A stretch of DNA of 26,038 nucleotides from Thermoanaerobaculales bacterium (GTDB lineage Bacteria > Acidobacteriota > Thermoanaerobaculia > Thermoanaerobaculales > Sulfomarinibacteraceae), in NCBI GenBank assembly GCA_025456385.1, contig JALOKS010000014.1:1-26038 (forward strand). The letters run 5' to 3'. Both the position numbers and the translations under genes were made by a program. Below the pieces are notes generated by a model. That model did not search any database and had not been told where the DNA came from. It saw only the letters and a program-made list of their open reading frames with translations. Positions 6,716 through 14,577 of the stretch are shown here, in pieces (the stretch's first letter is position 1; the number at the start of each line of letters is the position of its first letter).

Positions 6716-7256
6716 CGGCCTGCACCGTGGCCGCGACCGGCCGGATCGTCCCCGTCGATTTCCCGATCTCGACCAGGGTCGGCACGACCAGCAGCATCAG
6801 CACGATCCCGGGCCAGCCGCTCAGGAACGAGAGGCCCGCCATGAACGCGGCCGGCAGCTCGACCACCGCCGCCGCGGCGTAGACGAGGGCCACGTGCACG
6901 ACCCGGCCGAGGGCGAGCACGGGAAGGAGCAGCGCGAGAGCACGGAGGTCCGGCCACCGGCGGCGGGCGGCGCCGAGGAGCGCGGCCATCAGAGCGAGCT
7001 CGAGGGCCATGATCGGCGCGACCGGGGGGAAGTAGGGCGGCATGCCGGTGACGGCCCCCGACAGCAGCGGGGTCACGAGGGCGGTCGCTGCAGCCGGCCG
7101 CGGCCCGACGAAAAAGGCGAGCGCGACCAGCGGCAGGTACATGGGCATGAAGACGTGGCCGAGGCGGAGGAGGTGGAACAGTGTCGGCAGCAGCAGCGCC
7201 GCGGCGCCGAAGAGGCCGCAGTAGGCGAGCTCCCGTGGGCTGATGCCGTGCTCCAC
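6708..7256 (-). CDS. ECF transporter substrate-binding S component, candidate nickel specificity
   Basis: 182 residues, almost wholly hydrophobic with about six membrane segments, as in ECF S components. LFHLLRLGHVFMPMY (26-40), FVGPRPAAATALVTPLLSGAVTGMPP (as far as residue 74) and MALELALMAALLGA (83-96) form the conserved S-component core. It lacks the MHIP-type N-terminus of CbiM/NikM, so it belongs to another S family. The start is GTG at 7256; no suitable start exists closer to the operator. The predicted N-terminus Met-Glu-His would make a free X-X-His (ATCUN-type) site if Met is kept, as expected before Glu. His28, His34, Met37, Met39 and Met72 are other possible ligands. First gene of the operon, divergent from nikR. 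Family is clear; nickel is inferred from nikR and the shared operator. Confidence 0.82.
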   Translation of the reverse strand: MEHGISPRELAYCGLFGAAALLLPTLFHLLRLGHVFMPMYLPLVALAFFVGPRPAAATALVTPLLSGAVTGMPPYFPPVAPIMALELALMAALLGAARRRWPDLRALALLLPVLALGRVVHVALVYAAAAVVELPAAFMAGLSFLSGWPGIVLMLLVVPTLVEIGKSTGTIRPVAATVQADD

Positions 7257-7317
7257 CGCCCGACCCTTCGCTCCGCGCCGGCTCCGGTTCCTGAGACCGC
7301 AGCGCCTGCGACGAGGA

Positions 7318-7344
7318 GTATTACTGCTCTGCGGGATATACTAC
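7318..7344 (-). promoter_or_regulatory. Candidate NikR operator between nikR and the ECF operon
   Basis: On the + strand: GTATTA (7318-7323), 15 bp, TACTAC (7339-7344), with half-sites, spacing and orientation identical to 4549-4575. On the minus strand TAATAC is a plausible -10 hexamer, 61 bp before the S-component start, so a bound repressor would block RNA polymerase. It also lies 66 bp before the nikR start, so autoregulation is possible. The spacer sequences of the two sites differ, which argues against simple duplication. Confidence 0.7.
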
Positions 7345-7386
7345 TGCGGCTCGGCGAGGTCAAGGGTGCCGGTTCCAGGGCTCGGC

Positions 7387-7392
7387 TACACT
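7387..7392 (+). promoter_or_regulatory. Candidate -10 hexamer for nikR
   Basis: TACACT lies 18 nt before the GTG start, followed by a strong GGAGGA (7401-7406) ribosome-binding site. No good -35 is seen at 16-18 bp upstream, so the call is weak. Confidence 0.25.
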
Positions 7393-7410
7393 CGAGGTGC
7401 GGAGGATCCG

Positions 7411-7827
7411 GTGGAGCTCGAACGCATCAGCATCACCATCGAGAGTGATCTCCTGGAGCGCTTCGAGGAGCTGCTCGGGCGCCGCGAGCTCGGCAACCGG
7501 TCCGAGGCCATCCGCGACCTGATCCGGAAGCGGCTGGTGGAGGACGAGGTCGAGTCGGGCGCCGGCCGGGCGGTGGCCAGCCTCACACTGCTCTACGACC
7601 ACGAGCAGCGCGAGCTCGCGAAGCACCTGGTCGAGAGCGGGCACGCCCACCACGCGCGCGTTCTGTCGTCGCTGCACGTCCACCTCGACGAGCGGCTGTG
7701 CCTCGAGGTGCAGGTGCTGCAGGGCACTCCGGCCGAGCTGCGCCACTACGCCGACCGGATGCTCGGCCTGCGCGGCGTCAAGCACGGCCAGCTGGTCCTC
7801 AGCTCGGCCCGCCTCTGGGGGCAGTAG
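7411..7827 (+). CDS. nikR: Nickel-responsive transcriptional regulator NikR
   Basis: 138 residues (E. coli NikR has 133). The N-terminal ribbon-helix-helix reads RISITIESDLLERFEELLGRRELGNRSEAIRDLIRKRL (5-42), with the NRSEAIRD helix turn conserved. The C-terminal ACT-like domain holds the high-affinity Ni ligands: His89, His91 and Cys97 in SLHVHLDERLCLEV, and His78 from the partner subunit, matching E. coli His87, His89, Cys95 and His76 with an offset of two. HYADRMLGLRGVKHGQL (112-128) is also typical. NikR is a tetramer that binds DNA when loaded with Ni(II), usually repressing uptake genes. GTG at 7411 with GGAGGA upstream gives the family's normal N-terminus; the longer frame to 7243 is not needed. 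Its divergent neighbour is an ECF transporter operon carrying a matching site. Confidence 0.93.
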   Translation: MELERISITIESDLLERFEELLGRRELGNRSEAIRDLIRKRLVEDEVESGAGRAVASLTLLYDHEQRELAKHLVESGHAHHARVLSSLHVHLDERLCLEVQVLQGTPAELRHYADRMLGLRGVKHGQLVLSSARLWGQ

Positions 7828-7971
7828 CGGGGCGTTCCGACCTGCGCCACCGGCGCGGGACCGGCGACCGTCCGGCGGCGTCGGGGGTGGTAGGATCGCG
7901 GCCGGCGGCGAGGCTTCGGGAGACGGACGGGACGAGCCGCAGTGAGTGCGATGAGAACGCAAGGAGGCCGC

Positions 7972-8742
7972 ATGAAGCTGCAGACAGGGGTGTGGATGGT
8001 GTGTGTCGCGCTGGCCGTCGCGGCGCCGGTGAGCGCCGAGACGGTCGATGAGATCGTGCAGAAGAACCTCGAGGCGAGGGGCGGCGAGCAGGCCTGGCTG
8101 GCCGTGCAGAGCGCCCGGGTCACCGGCACGATGCGCCTGGGCGGCAGCGCCGCGGGTGCGGTCGAGGCGCCGTTCACGATCGAGTTCAAGCGCCCGGACA
8201 AGGTCCGGGTCGAGTTCACACTGCAGGGCATGACCGGGGTGCAGGCCTTCGACGGCACGGTGGGCTGGGCCGTGATGCCCTTCATGGGCAAGACCGAGCC
8301 CGAGGAGATGGCCGAGGACCAGCTCAAGCAGATCAAGGACCAGGCCGAGTTCGAGGGCGTGCTCTGCAACTTCAAGGCCAAGGGCCACGCGGTCGAGCTC
8401 CTCGGCGAGGAGGAGGTCGACGGGACGCCGGCGTACAAGCTCAAGGTCACCAAGGCCAACGGCGACGTCGACGTGCTCTACCTCGACACGGAGTACTTCC
8501 TGGAGTTCAAGTCCGAGGCGACCCGGGAGATCCAGGGCACCGAGGTCCAGGTCGCGAGCGTCCTCGGCGACTACAAGGAGGTCGGCGGCCTGCTCTTCCC
8601 GCACTCGATGGAGATCGCCTACGGCGGCGGTCCCGCCCAGCAGGTGATGACCATCGAGTCGGTCGAGCTCGGCGCGGAGATCGCGGACGAGCGCTTCGCG
8701 ATGCCGGCGAAGCCCGCGGCGAGCGAGGCCGCGCCGCAGTAG
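7972..8742 (+). CDS. LolA-like outer-membrane lipoprotein-sorting family protein
   Basis: 256 residues with a signal peptide (MKLQTGVWMVCVALAVAAPVSA, cut before about residue 23). The mature part starts with TVDEIVQKNLEARGGEQAWLAVQSARVTG. It continues with beta-strands of the LolA/LppX fold (TIEFKRPDKVRVEFTLQG, QAFDGTVGWAVMPFMGK, VLYLDTEYFLEFKSEATR, LGDYKEVGGLLFPHSMEI), an unclosed barrel that holds acyl chains. Such 'LARGG' proteins are common in Acidobacteriota-like genomes and may carry lipids or lipoproteins in the periplasm. There is no lipobox Cys, so it is probably soluble. AGGAGG, 5 nt before the ATG, fixes the start; an in-frame ATG at 7951 is less likely. A TAGGAT at 7891-7896 is a possible -10. 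The role is inferred from fold only. Confidence 0.75.
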   Translation: MKLQTGVWMVCVALAVAAPVSAETVDEIVQKNLEARGGEQAWLAVQSARVTGTMRLGGSAAGAVEAPFTIEFKRPDKVRVEFTLQGMTGVQAFDGTVGWAVMPFMGKTEPEEMAEDQLKQIKDQAEFEGVLCNFKAKGHAVELLGEEEVDGTPAYKLKVTKANGDVDVLYLDTEYFLEFKSEATREIQGTEVQVASVLGDYKEVGGLLFPHSMEIAYGGGPAQQVMTIESVELGAEIADERFAMPAKPAASEAAPQ

Positions 8743-8822
8743 AGGCGCCTCCGGCCGCTCGCGAAGCGCGGCGGGATCGAGAACAGACGTCCGCTCCCGG
8801 GCGGGCGGGGAGGTCTCCGAGC

Positions 8823-11800
8823 ATGAAGGTCCAGTCAGTCGTCACCCTCGTCCTCGTCATCGCCGGAGCTTCGATCGTGGCGGCCGAGGCGCCGCTCGCC
8901 ATCGACTCGGCGACCTTCGGCGGCCTGCGCGCCCGCGCTCTCGGCCCGGCCGTGATGAGCGGCCGCATCTCGGCCATCGATGCCTCGGTCGGCGACCAGG
9001 TCACGGTCTGGATCGGGGCGGCGAGCGGCGGCGTGTGGCGCTCGAAGAACGCCGGCGTCACCTTCGAGCCGGTCTTCGACGAGCACGCGCAGTCGATCGG
9101 CGCGATCCGCGTCGACCCCTCGGACCCGGAGACCGTGTGGGTGGGGACAGGTGAAACCTGGGTGCGCAACAGCGTCTCGATCGGCGACGGGGTCTACCGG
9201 ACGAAGGACGGCGGCGAGAGCTGGGAGCACCTCGGCCTCGAGGCGACCGAGCGCATCGCCAAGATCGAGGTCGATCCCGCGAACCCGAAGACGGTCTTCG
9301 TGTGCGCGACCGGTGGCCTGTGGAGCGCCAACCCGGAGCGGGGGGTGTACCGCAGCACCGACGGGGGGGCGAGCTGGGAGCGCATCCTGTTCGTCGACGA
9401 GGACACCGGCTGCGCCGACCTCGACATGGACCCCCAGGAGCCGCGCATCCTGTACGCCGCGATGTGGCAGTTCCGGCGCTCGCCGCACTTCTTCAGCTCG
9501 GGCGGGCCCGGCAGCGGCCTCTACCGCTCGACCGACGGCGGCGCTTCGTGGACCAGGCTCGAGAAAGGCCTTCCGAGCGGCGAGCTCGGCCGGATCGCGG
9601 TCGCGATCGCACCCTCGCGCCCCGCTGTCGTCTACGCCACCGTCGAGGCGGCGAAGACCGCGCTCTACCGCTCCGACAACCTCGGGGAGAGCTGGGTCGA
9701 GGTCGACGACTCGATGAACGTCCAGATGCGGCCCTTCTACTTCTCGGAGCTCGTGGTTGACCCGACGGACCACCTCCGGCTCTACAAGCCCGGCCTGAGC
9801 CTGACGGTGTCGACCGACGGCGGCGAGTCCTTCTCGGGCCTGCTCGGCGCCGGCATGAGCTTCGGCGCCGTCCACCCCGACCACCACGCGCTGTGGATCA
9901 ACCCGGCGAACCCGCGGCACATGATTCTCGGCACCGACGGCGGCGCCTACGTCTCCCACGACCGCGCGCAGCGCTGGCTGCACGTGCGCTCGCTGCCGGT
10001 GTCGCAGTTCTACCACGTGAGCCACGACCTCGAGTGGCCCTACAACGTCTACGGCGGGCTCCAGGACAACGGCTCCTGGAAGGGGCCGTCGCGCAGCCCC
10101 GGCGGCATCTCGGGCGGCGACTGGCAGGTGGTCGGCGACGGCGACGGCTTCTGGGCCTTCGCCGACCCGCAGGACCCGGACACCCTGTACGTCGAGTACC
10201 AGGGCGGCAACCTGTCGCGGCACACGCGCAGCACCGGCGAGTCCAAGAGCATCCAGCCCTACGCCCGCGCCGGCGAGGAGAAGCTGCGCTTCAACTGGAA
10301 CACCCCGATCCACCTCAGCCCGAGCCGGCCCGGAGTCCTCTACTACGGCTCGCAGTACCTGCACCGCTCGCTCGACCGCGGCGACTCCTGGCAGACCATC
10401 TCGCCCGACCTCAGCACCGACGACCCGGGAAAGCAGCGCCAGGAGGAGTCGGGCGGCCTGACCATCGACAACTCGAGCGCCGAGAACCACTGCACCATCT
10501 TCGCGATCGCCGAGTCCCCCCGGAACCCCGAGGTCCTGTGGGTCGGCAGCGACGACGGCCTGCTCCACCTGAGCCGCGACGGCGGCGCCACCTGGGCCGA
10601 GCTCGCGGGCAGGGTCCCCGGTCTTCCGCCGGGCACCTGGGTGTCTGCGATCCAGGCGGGCCCCTTCGCCGAGGGGACGGCCTTCGTCAGCTTCGACGGC
10701 CACCGCAGCGGCGACATGGCGACCTACCTCTACCGCACGGACGACTTCGGGGCCACCTGGACGCCGCTCGCTGCAGAGGGCATCGCGGGCTTCGCGCACG
10801 TGCTCAAGCAGGACCCGGTCAACCCCGAGCTGCTGTACGCGGGGACCGAGCTCGGGCTCTTCATCAGCCTCGACGGAGGACGCCACTGGGCGCGCTTCAA
10901 GGAGAACCTGCCGCCGGTCGCGGTCAACGACCTCGTGGTCCACCCCACCGAGCACGACCTCATCATCGCCACCCACGGCCGCGGCATCTACATCGTCGAC
11001 GACCTCAGCGCCCTGCGCGCCCTGACGGCCGGGATCATGGCCTCCGAGGTGGCGCTCCTGCCGTCGCGGCCGTCGCCGATGGTGCTCGCCGGCGGGCCGA
11101 CCTGGTTCGGCTCCGACGACGAGTTCGTGGGCGCCAACCCGAGCGAGTCCGCCACGATCGACTACTGGCTCCGCAAGCGGCACCTCTTCGGCGACCTCAA
11201 GATCGAGGTCTTCGACGACGACGGCACCCTGTTGACGACGCTGCCGGGCGGCAAACGCCCGGGCCTCAACCGGGTCGGCTGGCCGATGCGGCTGCCGCCG
11301 CCCAAGGTTCCGCCCGCCACCGCCCTGGTGCCGGCCTTCCAGGGGCCGCGCGTGCCGGAGGGCAGCTACCGGGTTCGGCTCGTCAAGGGCAAGGAGGTGC
11401 TCGAGGGGGCGGTGACATTGGTTCCCGACCCGCGCAACCCGCACCCCGCGGAGGACCGGCTGCTGCAGCAGCGCACCGCCCTCGAGATCTACCGCCAGCT
11501 CGAGGATCTCACCTTCCTCGCCGACCGCGTCACCGACCTCCGCGATCAGGCCCGGGCCCGCGCCGCGGCTCTCGCCGGGAAGGAGCGGCGCGAGCTGGAG
11601 GCCTTCGCGGACTCCCTCGACGGGCTGCACGAGACCCTGGTCGTGACCGAGGGCGGCTGGATCTCGGGCCGCGAGGAGCTCCGCGAGCGCCTCGGCGCGC
11701 TCTACGGCGCGGTGACAGCCTACGAGGGACGGCCCTCGGAGTCGCAGCTCCAACGCATGGCGCAGCTCGCGGCCGAGCTGCAGGCCGCGGCCGGGAGCTT

Positions 11801-11963
11801 CGACTCCAAGGCCGAGGCCGTCGCCGGCCTCAACCGGAGCCTCGCCCGGCGGGAGCTCGAGCCCCTCGCGCCCCTGAGCCGCGAAGCGTGGCGGGCCCGT
11901 CAGCAGGGGGCCGGCGCCGCCGCCGCCGCGGTTCTCGGGCTCGCGGCGGCGCTCGGGTTCTAG
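8823..11963 (+). CDS. Large secreted Asp-box (BNR / VPS10-sortilin-like) beta-propeller protein
   Basis: 1046 residues. Signal peptide residues 1-21 (MKVQSVVTLVLVIAGASIVAA), then up to eleven Asp-box-type turns (S/T-x-D-x-G-x-S/T-W) across about 70-700, for example SKNAGVTF, TKDGGESW, STDGGASW twice, SDNLGESW, STDGGESF, SLDRGDSW, SRDGGATW, TDDFGATW and SLDGGRHW. The spacing fits one or two six- to ten-bladed propellers, as in sortilin VPS10 and exo-xyloglucanase-type domains. After THGRGIYIVDDLSALRAL (near 720-737) follows a beta-rich domain, then a helical, coiled-coil-like C-terminus (about 870-1020) and a small hydrophobic end (AAAAAVLGLAAALGF). Proteins of this plan are usually annotated as glycosyl hydrolases without proof; no catalytic acid is identifiable here. 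The ATG follows GGGAGG by 10 nt. Confidence 0.85.
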   Translation: MKVQSVVTLVLVIAGASIVAAEAPLAIDSATFGGLRARALGPAVMSGRISAIDASVGDQVTVWIGAASGGVWRSKNAGVTFEPVFDEHAQSIGAIRVDPSDPETVWVGTGETWVRNSVSIGDGVYRTKDGGESWEHLGLEATERIAKIEVDPANPKTVFVCATGGLWSANPERGVYRSTDGGASWERILFVDEDTGCADLDMDPQEPRILYAAMWQFRRSPHFFSSGGPGSGLYRSTDGGASWTRLEKGLPSGELGRIAVAIAPSRPAVVYATVEAAKTALYRSDNLGESWVEVDDSMNVQMRPFYFSELVVDPTDHLRLYKPGLSLTVSTDGGESFSGLLGAGMSFGAVHPDHHALWINPANPRHMILGTDGGAYVSHDRAQRWLHVRSLPVSQFYHVSHDLEWPYNVYGGLQDNGSWKGPSRSPGGISGGDWQVVGDGDGFWAFADPQDPDTLYVEYQGGNLSRHTRSTGESKSIQPYARAGEEKLRFNWNTPIHLSPSRPGVLYYGSQYLHRSLDRGDSWQTISPDLSTDDPGKQRQEESGGLTIDNSSAENHCTIFAIAESPRNPEVLWVGSDDGLLHLSRDGGATWAELAGRVPGLPPGTWVSAIQAGPFAEGTAFVSFDGHRSGDMATYLYRTDDFGATWTPLAAEGIAGFAHVLKQDPVNPELLYAGTELGLFISLDGGRHWARFKENLPPVAVNDLVVHPTEHDLIIATHGRGIYIVDDLSALRALTAGIMASEVALLPSRPSPMVLAGGPTWFGSDDEFVGANPSESATIDYWLRKRHLFGDLKIEVFDDDGTLLTTLPGGKRPGLNRVGWPMRLPPPKVPPATALVPAFQGPRVPEGSYRVRLVKGKEVLEGAVTLVPDPRNPHPAEDRLLQQRTALEIYRQLEDLTFLADRVTDLRDQARARAAALAGKERRELEAFADSLDGLHETLVVTEGGWISGREELRERLGALYGAVTAYEGRPSESQLQRMAQLAAELQAAAGSFDSKAEAVAGLNRSLARRELEPLAPLSREAWRARQQGAGAAAAAVLGLAAALGF

Positions 11964-11966
11964 GCG

Positions 11967-12386
11967 ATGCCCGCCGCGGGCGCGTCGGGAGCGGAGCGCG
12001 ACGCGCGTCTCGTCGCCGCCGTGGGGGCGGTCCTCGGCGGCCTCGCCGTCGCCCTCGGCGCCTTCGGCGCGCACGCCCTGCGGGTCCGTCTCGGAGCCGA
12101 TCTTCTGGCCGCGTTCGAGACCGGCGTGCGCTACCAGATGTTCCACGCCCTCGCCCTGCTGGCTCTGGCGCCGGCGATCGCCCGCTGGCCGCAGCGCCGG
12201 CTGACGGCGGCGGCGTGGCTGGTGCTCGCCGGCACGACCGTCTTCTCGGGAAGCCTGGTCCTGCTCGCGGTCACCGGCCTTCGCTGGCTCGGAGCCGTCA
12301 CGCCGGTGGGAGGCATCGTCCTGATTGCCGGCTGGAGCGTGGCGGCGTGGCGGCTGCTCGCCCGGGAGCCCGCGGATCGTGGGTGA
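11967..12386 (+). CDS. DUF423 family inner-membrane protein
   Basis: 139 residues with four hydrophobic helices. The family signature LGAFGAHALR (30-39), ETGVRYQMFHALALL, FSGSLVLLAVTGLRWLGAVTPVGGIVLIAGW is complete, matching the small YgdD-like DUF423 proteins, whose function is unknown. The ATG follows the previous stop by 3 nt, so the two genes are probably co-transcribed. Confidence 0.9.
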   Translation: MPAAGASGAERDARLVAAVGAVLGGLAVALGAFGAHALRVRLGADLLAAFETGVRYQMFHALALLALAPAIARWPQRRLTAAAWLVLAGTTVFSGSLVLLAVTGLRWLGAVTPVGGIVLIAGWSVAAWRLLAREPADRG

Positions 12387-12429
12387 CGGGCGTCACGGGC
12401 GGCGACGACAGACCCGCGGGAGCCCTGGT

Positions 12430-12435
12430 TATACT
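12430..12435 (+). promoter_or_regulatory. Candidate -10 hexamer close to a GTG start
   Basis: TATACT ends 6 nt before the GTG at 12442 and no ribosome-binding site is visible in between. A leaderless transcript is therefore possible. Confidence 0.3.
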
Positions 12436-12441
12436 GCCCTC

Positions 12442-13134
12442 GTGCCTGTGACCCGTGGAGTGGCCGCCGCCGCGCTGATCCTCGGCGTCGCCGTCTGGAT
12501 CTCTGCCGCCGAGTCCGTCGGGCCCGCGGCGGGGCTCGACACCCGGGCGATCATCACCCAGGCGGAGAACCTGCGGCCCGAGGTCCTCGAGCTCGCCCTC
12601 GCGGCCTTCGAGCGGGCGAGCCGCGAAGGCCTCGTCCGCCGGAAGGTCCTGACGATCGTCGACTACGAGCTGCCCTCCTACGAAAAGCGGCTGTGGGTGA
12701 TCGACCTCGAGCGGTGCCGGGTGCTCCACGAGGAGTGGGTGGCCCACGGCATGGGCCGGCCGCGCGGCTCCGGCGGCACCCTGGAGGCGGCGCGCAGCTT
12801 CTCCAACGCCCCCGGGACCCTGAAGTCCAGCCTCGGGCTCTACGTGACCGCGGAGACCTACGTCGGCAGGCACGGCTACTCGCTCAAGCTCGACGGCCTC
12901 GAGCCCGGCATCAACGACGCCGCCCGCGACCGTCTGATCGTGCTTCACGGAGCCGACTACGTGACCGGCGATCGTGCGAATGCGCACGAGCTCGGGCGCA
13001 GCTGGGGCTGTCCGGCGGTGCGGCCGGAGGTGGCGCGGGGGCTCATCGACGCCATCAAGGGCGGCTCTCTGCTCTGGATCTACTTCCCCGAGCGGTCCTG
13101 GCTCGAGGCCTCCCGGTACCTGGCCGACGAGTGA
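12442..13134 (+). CDS. Murein L,D-transpeptidase catalytic-domain family protein (YkuD_2-type)
   Basis: 230 residues. The first 23 form a signal peptide or anchor (VTRGVAAAALILGVAVWISAAE). The catalytic region is LIVLHGADYV (165-174), with His169, and GRSWGCPAVRPEVARGL (185-201), with nucleophile Cys190. That is the H...S-x-G-C pattern of the YkuD fold, in the variant found in small periplasmic proteins of the L,D-transpeptidase catalytic-domain family. It also contains LWVIDLERCRVLHEEWVAHGMG and the FSNAPGTLKSSLGLYVTAETY stretch typical of that variant. These enzymes are assigned to peptidoglycan cross-linking by homology. GTG at 12442 gives the shortest full signal peptide; GTG at 12448 is equally possible. 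Confidence 0.82.
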   Translation: MPVTRGVAAAALILGVAVWISAAESVGPAAGLDTRAIITQAENLRPEVLELALAAFERASREGLVRRKVLTIVDYELPSYEKRLWVIDLERCRVLHEEWVAHGMGRPRGSGGTLEAARSFSNAPGTLKSSLGLYVTAETYVGRHGYSLKLDGLEPGINDAARDRLIVLHGADYVTGDRANAHELGRSWGCPAVRPEVARGLIDAIKGGSLLWIYFPERSWLEASRYLADE

Positions 13135-13245
13135 CGGCTCCCCCTCAGGTCGGCGGCCCGGGCCACGACTTCACGCGGAATTTGCACGCGGGCATGGCGG
13201 CGGCGCCGGGTCCTGGGCTAGAGTGTGGCGACCGGACATCTGCAG

Positions 13246-14562
13246 ATGACGTCTGAACGCCTCAGCGCGCGCATCGACCGCGAGGAGTGGCCGCTCGTCG
13301 TGCTGATGTTCCTGTACTTCTTCGGCGTCATCACCACCTTCTGGATCCTGAAGCCGATCAAGAAAGGGCTGTTCGTCGGCTTCTACTCGCGGGGCGGCGA
13401 GACCTTCGAGCTCTTGGGTTGGCAGATGTCGGGCCCGCAGGCCGAGCTGGTCGCGAAGATCGGCAACCTGGTCGCCGTGTTCGTGGCGGTCGTGGTCTTC
13501 ACCTGGCTCGCCCGGCGCCTGCGGCGCCAGCAGCTGACCTGGGTGTTCGGCGCCTTCTGCGCCGCGGTCCTGGTTCTCTACGGCCTGCTCCTGCACCGCC
13601 CGGGAGAGGCCGCGGTGTGGTCCTTCTACATCTTCGGCGACCTCTACAACTCGCTGATGGTGGCCACCTTCTTCGCGTTCCTCAACGACAGCGTGCGACC
13701 GAGCGACGCGCGGCGGCTCTACGGACCGATCATCCTCGGCGGCGTGGTCGGCGGCGCCTTCGGCTCGACCTTCGTCCGCACCGAGATCGAGCACTTCGGT
13801 CCCGCGGCCTGGTCCCTGATCTGTGCCGGTGTCACCGTCGGGGTGATGGTGGTGGCCGAGCTGGCGGGGCGGCTGGTGAGCAGGCGAGGCGAGCCGCCGG
13901 CCGCCGAGCCGCCCGGATCGCCGGCGCTGCAGCGGACGAACCCGGCCTTCGAGGGCGCGCGCCTGGTCGCGGGCTCCCGCTACCTCCTCGCCATCGTCTG
14001 CCTCGTCGGCCTCTACGAGGTGGTGTCGACCCTGCTCGACTACCAGTTCACCGCCACCGTGGTCCACTTCGTGACCGGCGACCCGACGAAGCACTTCTCG
14101 ACGGTCTACACCGTGACCAACCTGGTCGCCCTCGTGGTCCAGCTCCTTCTGACCGCCAACATCATGAGCCGCTTCGGCGTCAAGGCGGCGCTGCTGGTGA
14201 TGCCGCTCCTGATCCTCGGCGCCTCCGGGCTCTTCATGCTGCTGCCGATCCTGTGGATCGGCAGCTCGCTGAACACCGTCGACAACGCCTTCAACTACTC
14301 CATCAACCAGAGTGCCCGGGAGGCTCTGTACACGCCGCTCGGCCGCGATGAGAAGTACAAGGCCAAGGCCTTCATCGACATGTTCCTGTACCGCACGGCC
14401 AAGGTCGTGGCGGTCGGCGTCGCGCTCCTCGCGGGCGCCTGCTTCGAGGAGTTCGAGGCGGTGCGGTGGCTCAGCATGGTCACGCTCGCGCTCGGCGGCC
14501 TGTGGCTCGCCGTCGCCCGTTTCGCCGGCAACGAGTTCCGCAGGCTGAGCGAAGGCCCCTGA
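13246..14562 (+). CDS. ATP/ADP-translocase-family (Npt/TLC-like) membrane carrier
   Basis: 438 residues with about twelve hydrophobic helices. Near the N-terminus LMFLYFFGVITTFWILKPIKKGLFVGF, then NDSVRPSDARRLYGPIILGGVVGGAFGS and SLNTVDNAFNYSINQSAREALYTPL...DEKYKAKAFIDMFLYRTAK follow the order of the ATP:ADP antiporter (TLC/AAA) family and its MFS-like relatives. Well-known members exchange nucleotides in Rickettsia, Chlamydia and plastids; relatives in free-living bacteria have no proved substrate. ATG at 13246 matches the family N-terminus, but no clear ribosome-binding site precedes it. GTG at 13225 would add seven residues. Confidence 0.8.
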   Translation: MTSERLSARIDREEWPLVVLMFLYFFGVITTFWILKPIKKGLFVGFYSRGGETFELLGWQMSGPQAELVAKIGNLVAVFVAVVVFTWLARRLRRQQLTWVFGAFCAAVLVLYGLLLHRPGEAAVWSFYIFGDLYNSLMVATFFAFLNDSVRPSDARRLYGPIILGGVVGGAFGSTFVRTEIEHFGPAAWSLICAGVTVGVMVVAELAGRLVSRRGEPPAAEPPGSPALQRTNPAFEGARLVAGSRYLLAIVCLVGLYEVVSTLLDYQFTATVVHFVTGDPTKHFSTVYTVTNLVALVVQLLLTANIMSRFGVKAALLVMPLLILGASGLFMLLPILWIGSSLNTVDNAFNYSINQSAREALYTPLGRDEKYKAKAFIDMFLYRTAKVVAVGVALLAGACFEEFEAVRWLSMVTLALGGLWLAVARFAGNEFRRLSEGP

Positions 14563-14577
14563 CGGGCGGCAGCCCGA

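Noticed and set aside
7243..7410. Upstream extension of nikR
   Set aside because: It would cross the operator and promoter region. GTG 7411 with GGAGGA gives the normal NikR N-terminus.
8835..12146. 1103-codon open frame antisense to the Asp-box protein
   Set aside because: The + strand frame has a signal peptide, ordered Asp boxes and a ribosome-binding site. The antisense translation is Arg/Ala/Val/Gly-rich and without domains, as expected for the mirror frame of GC-rich coding DNA.
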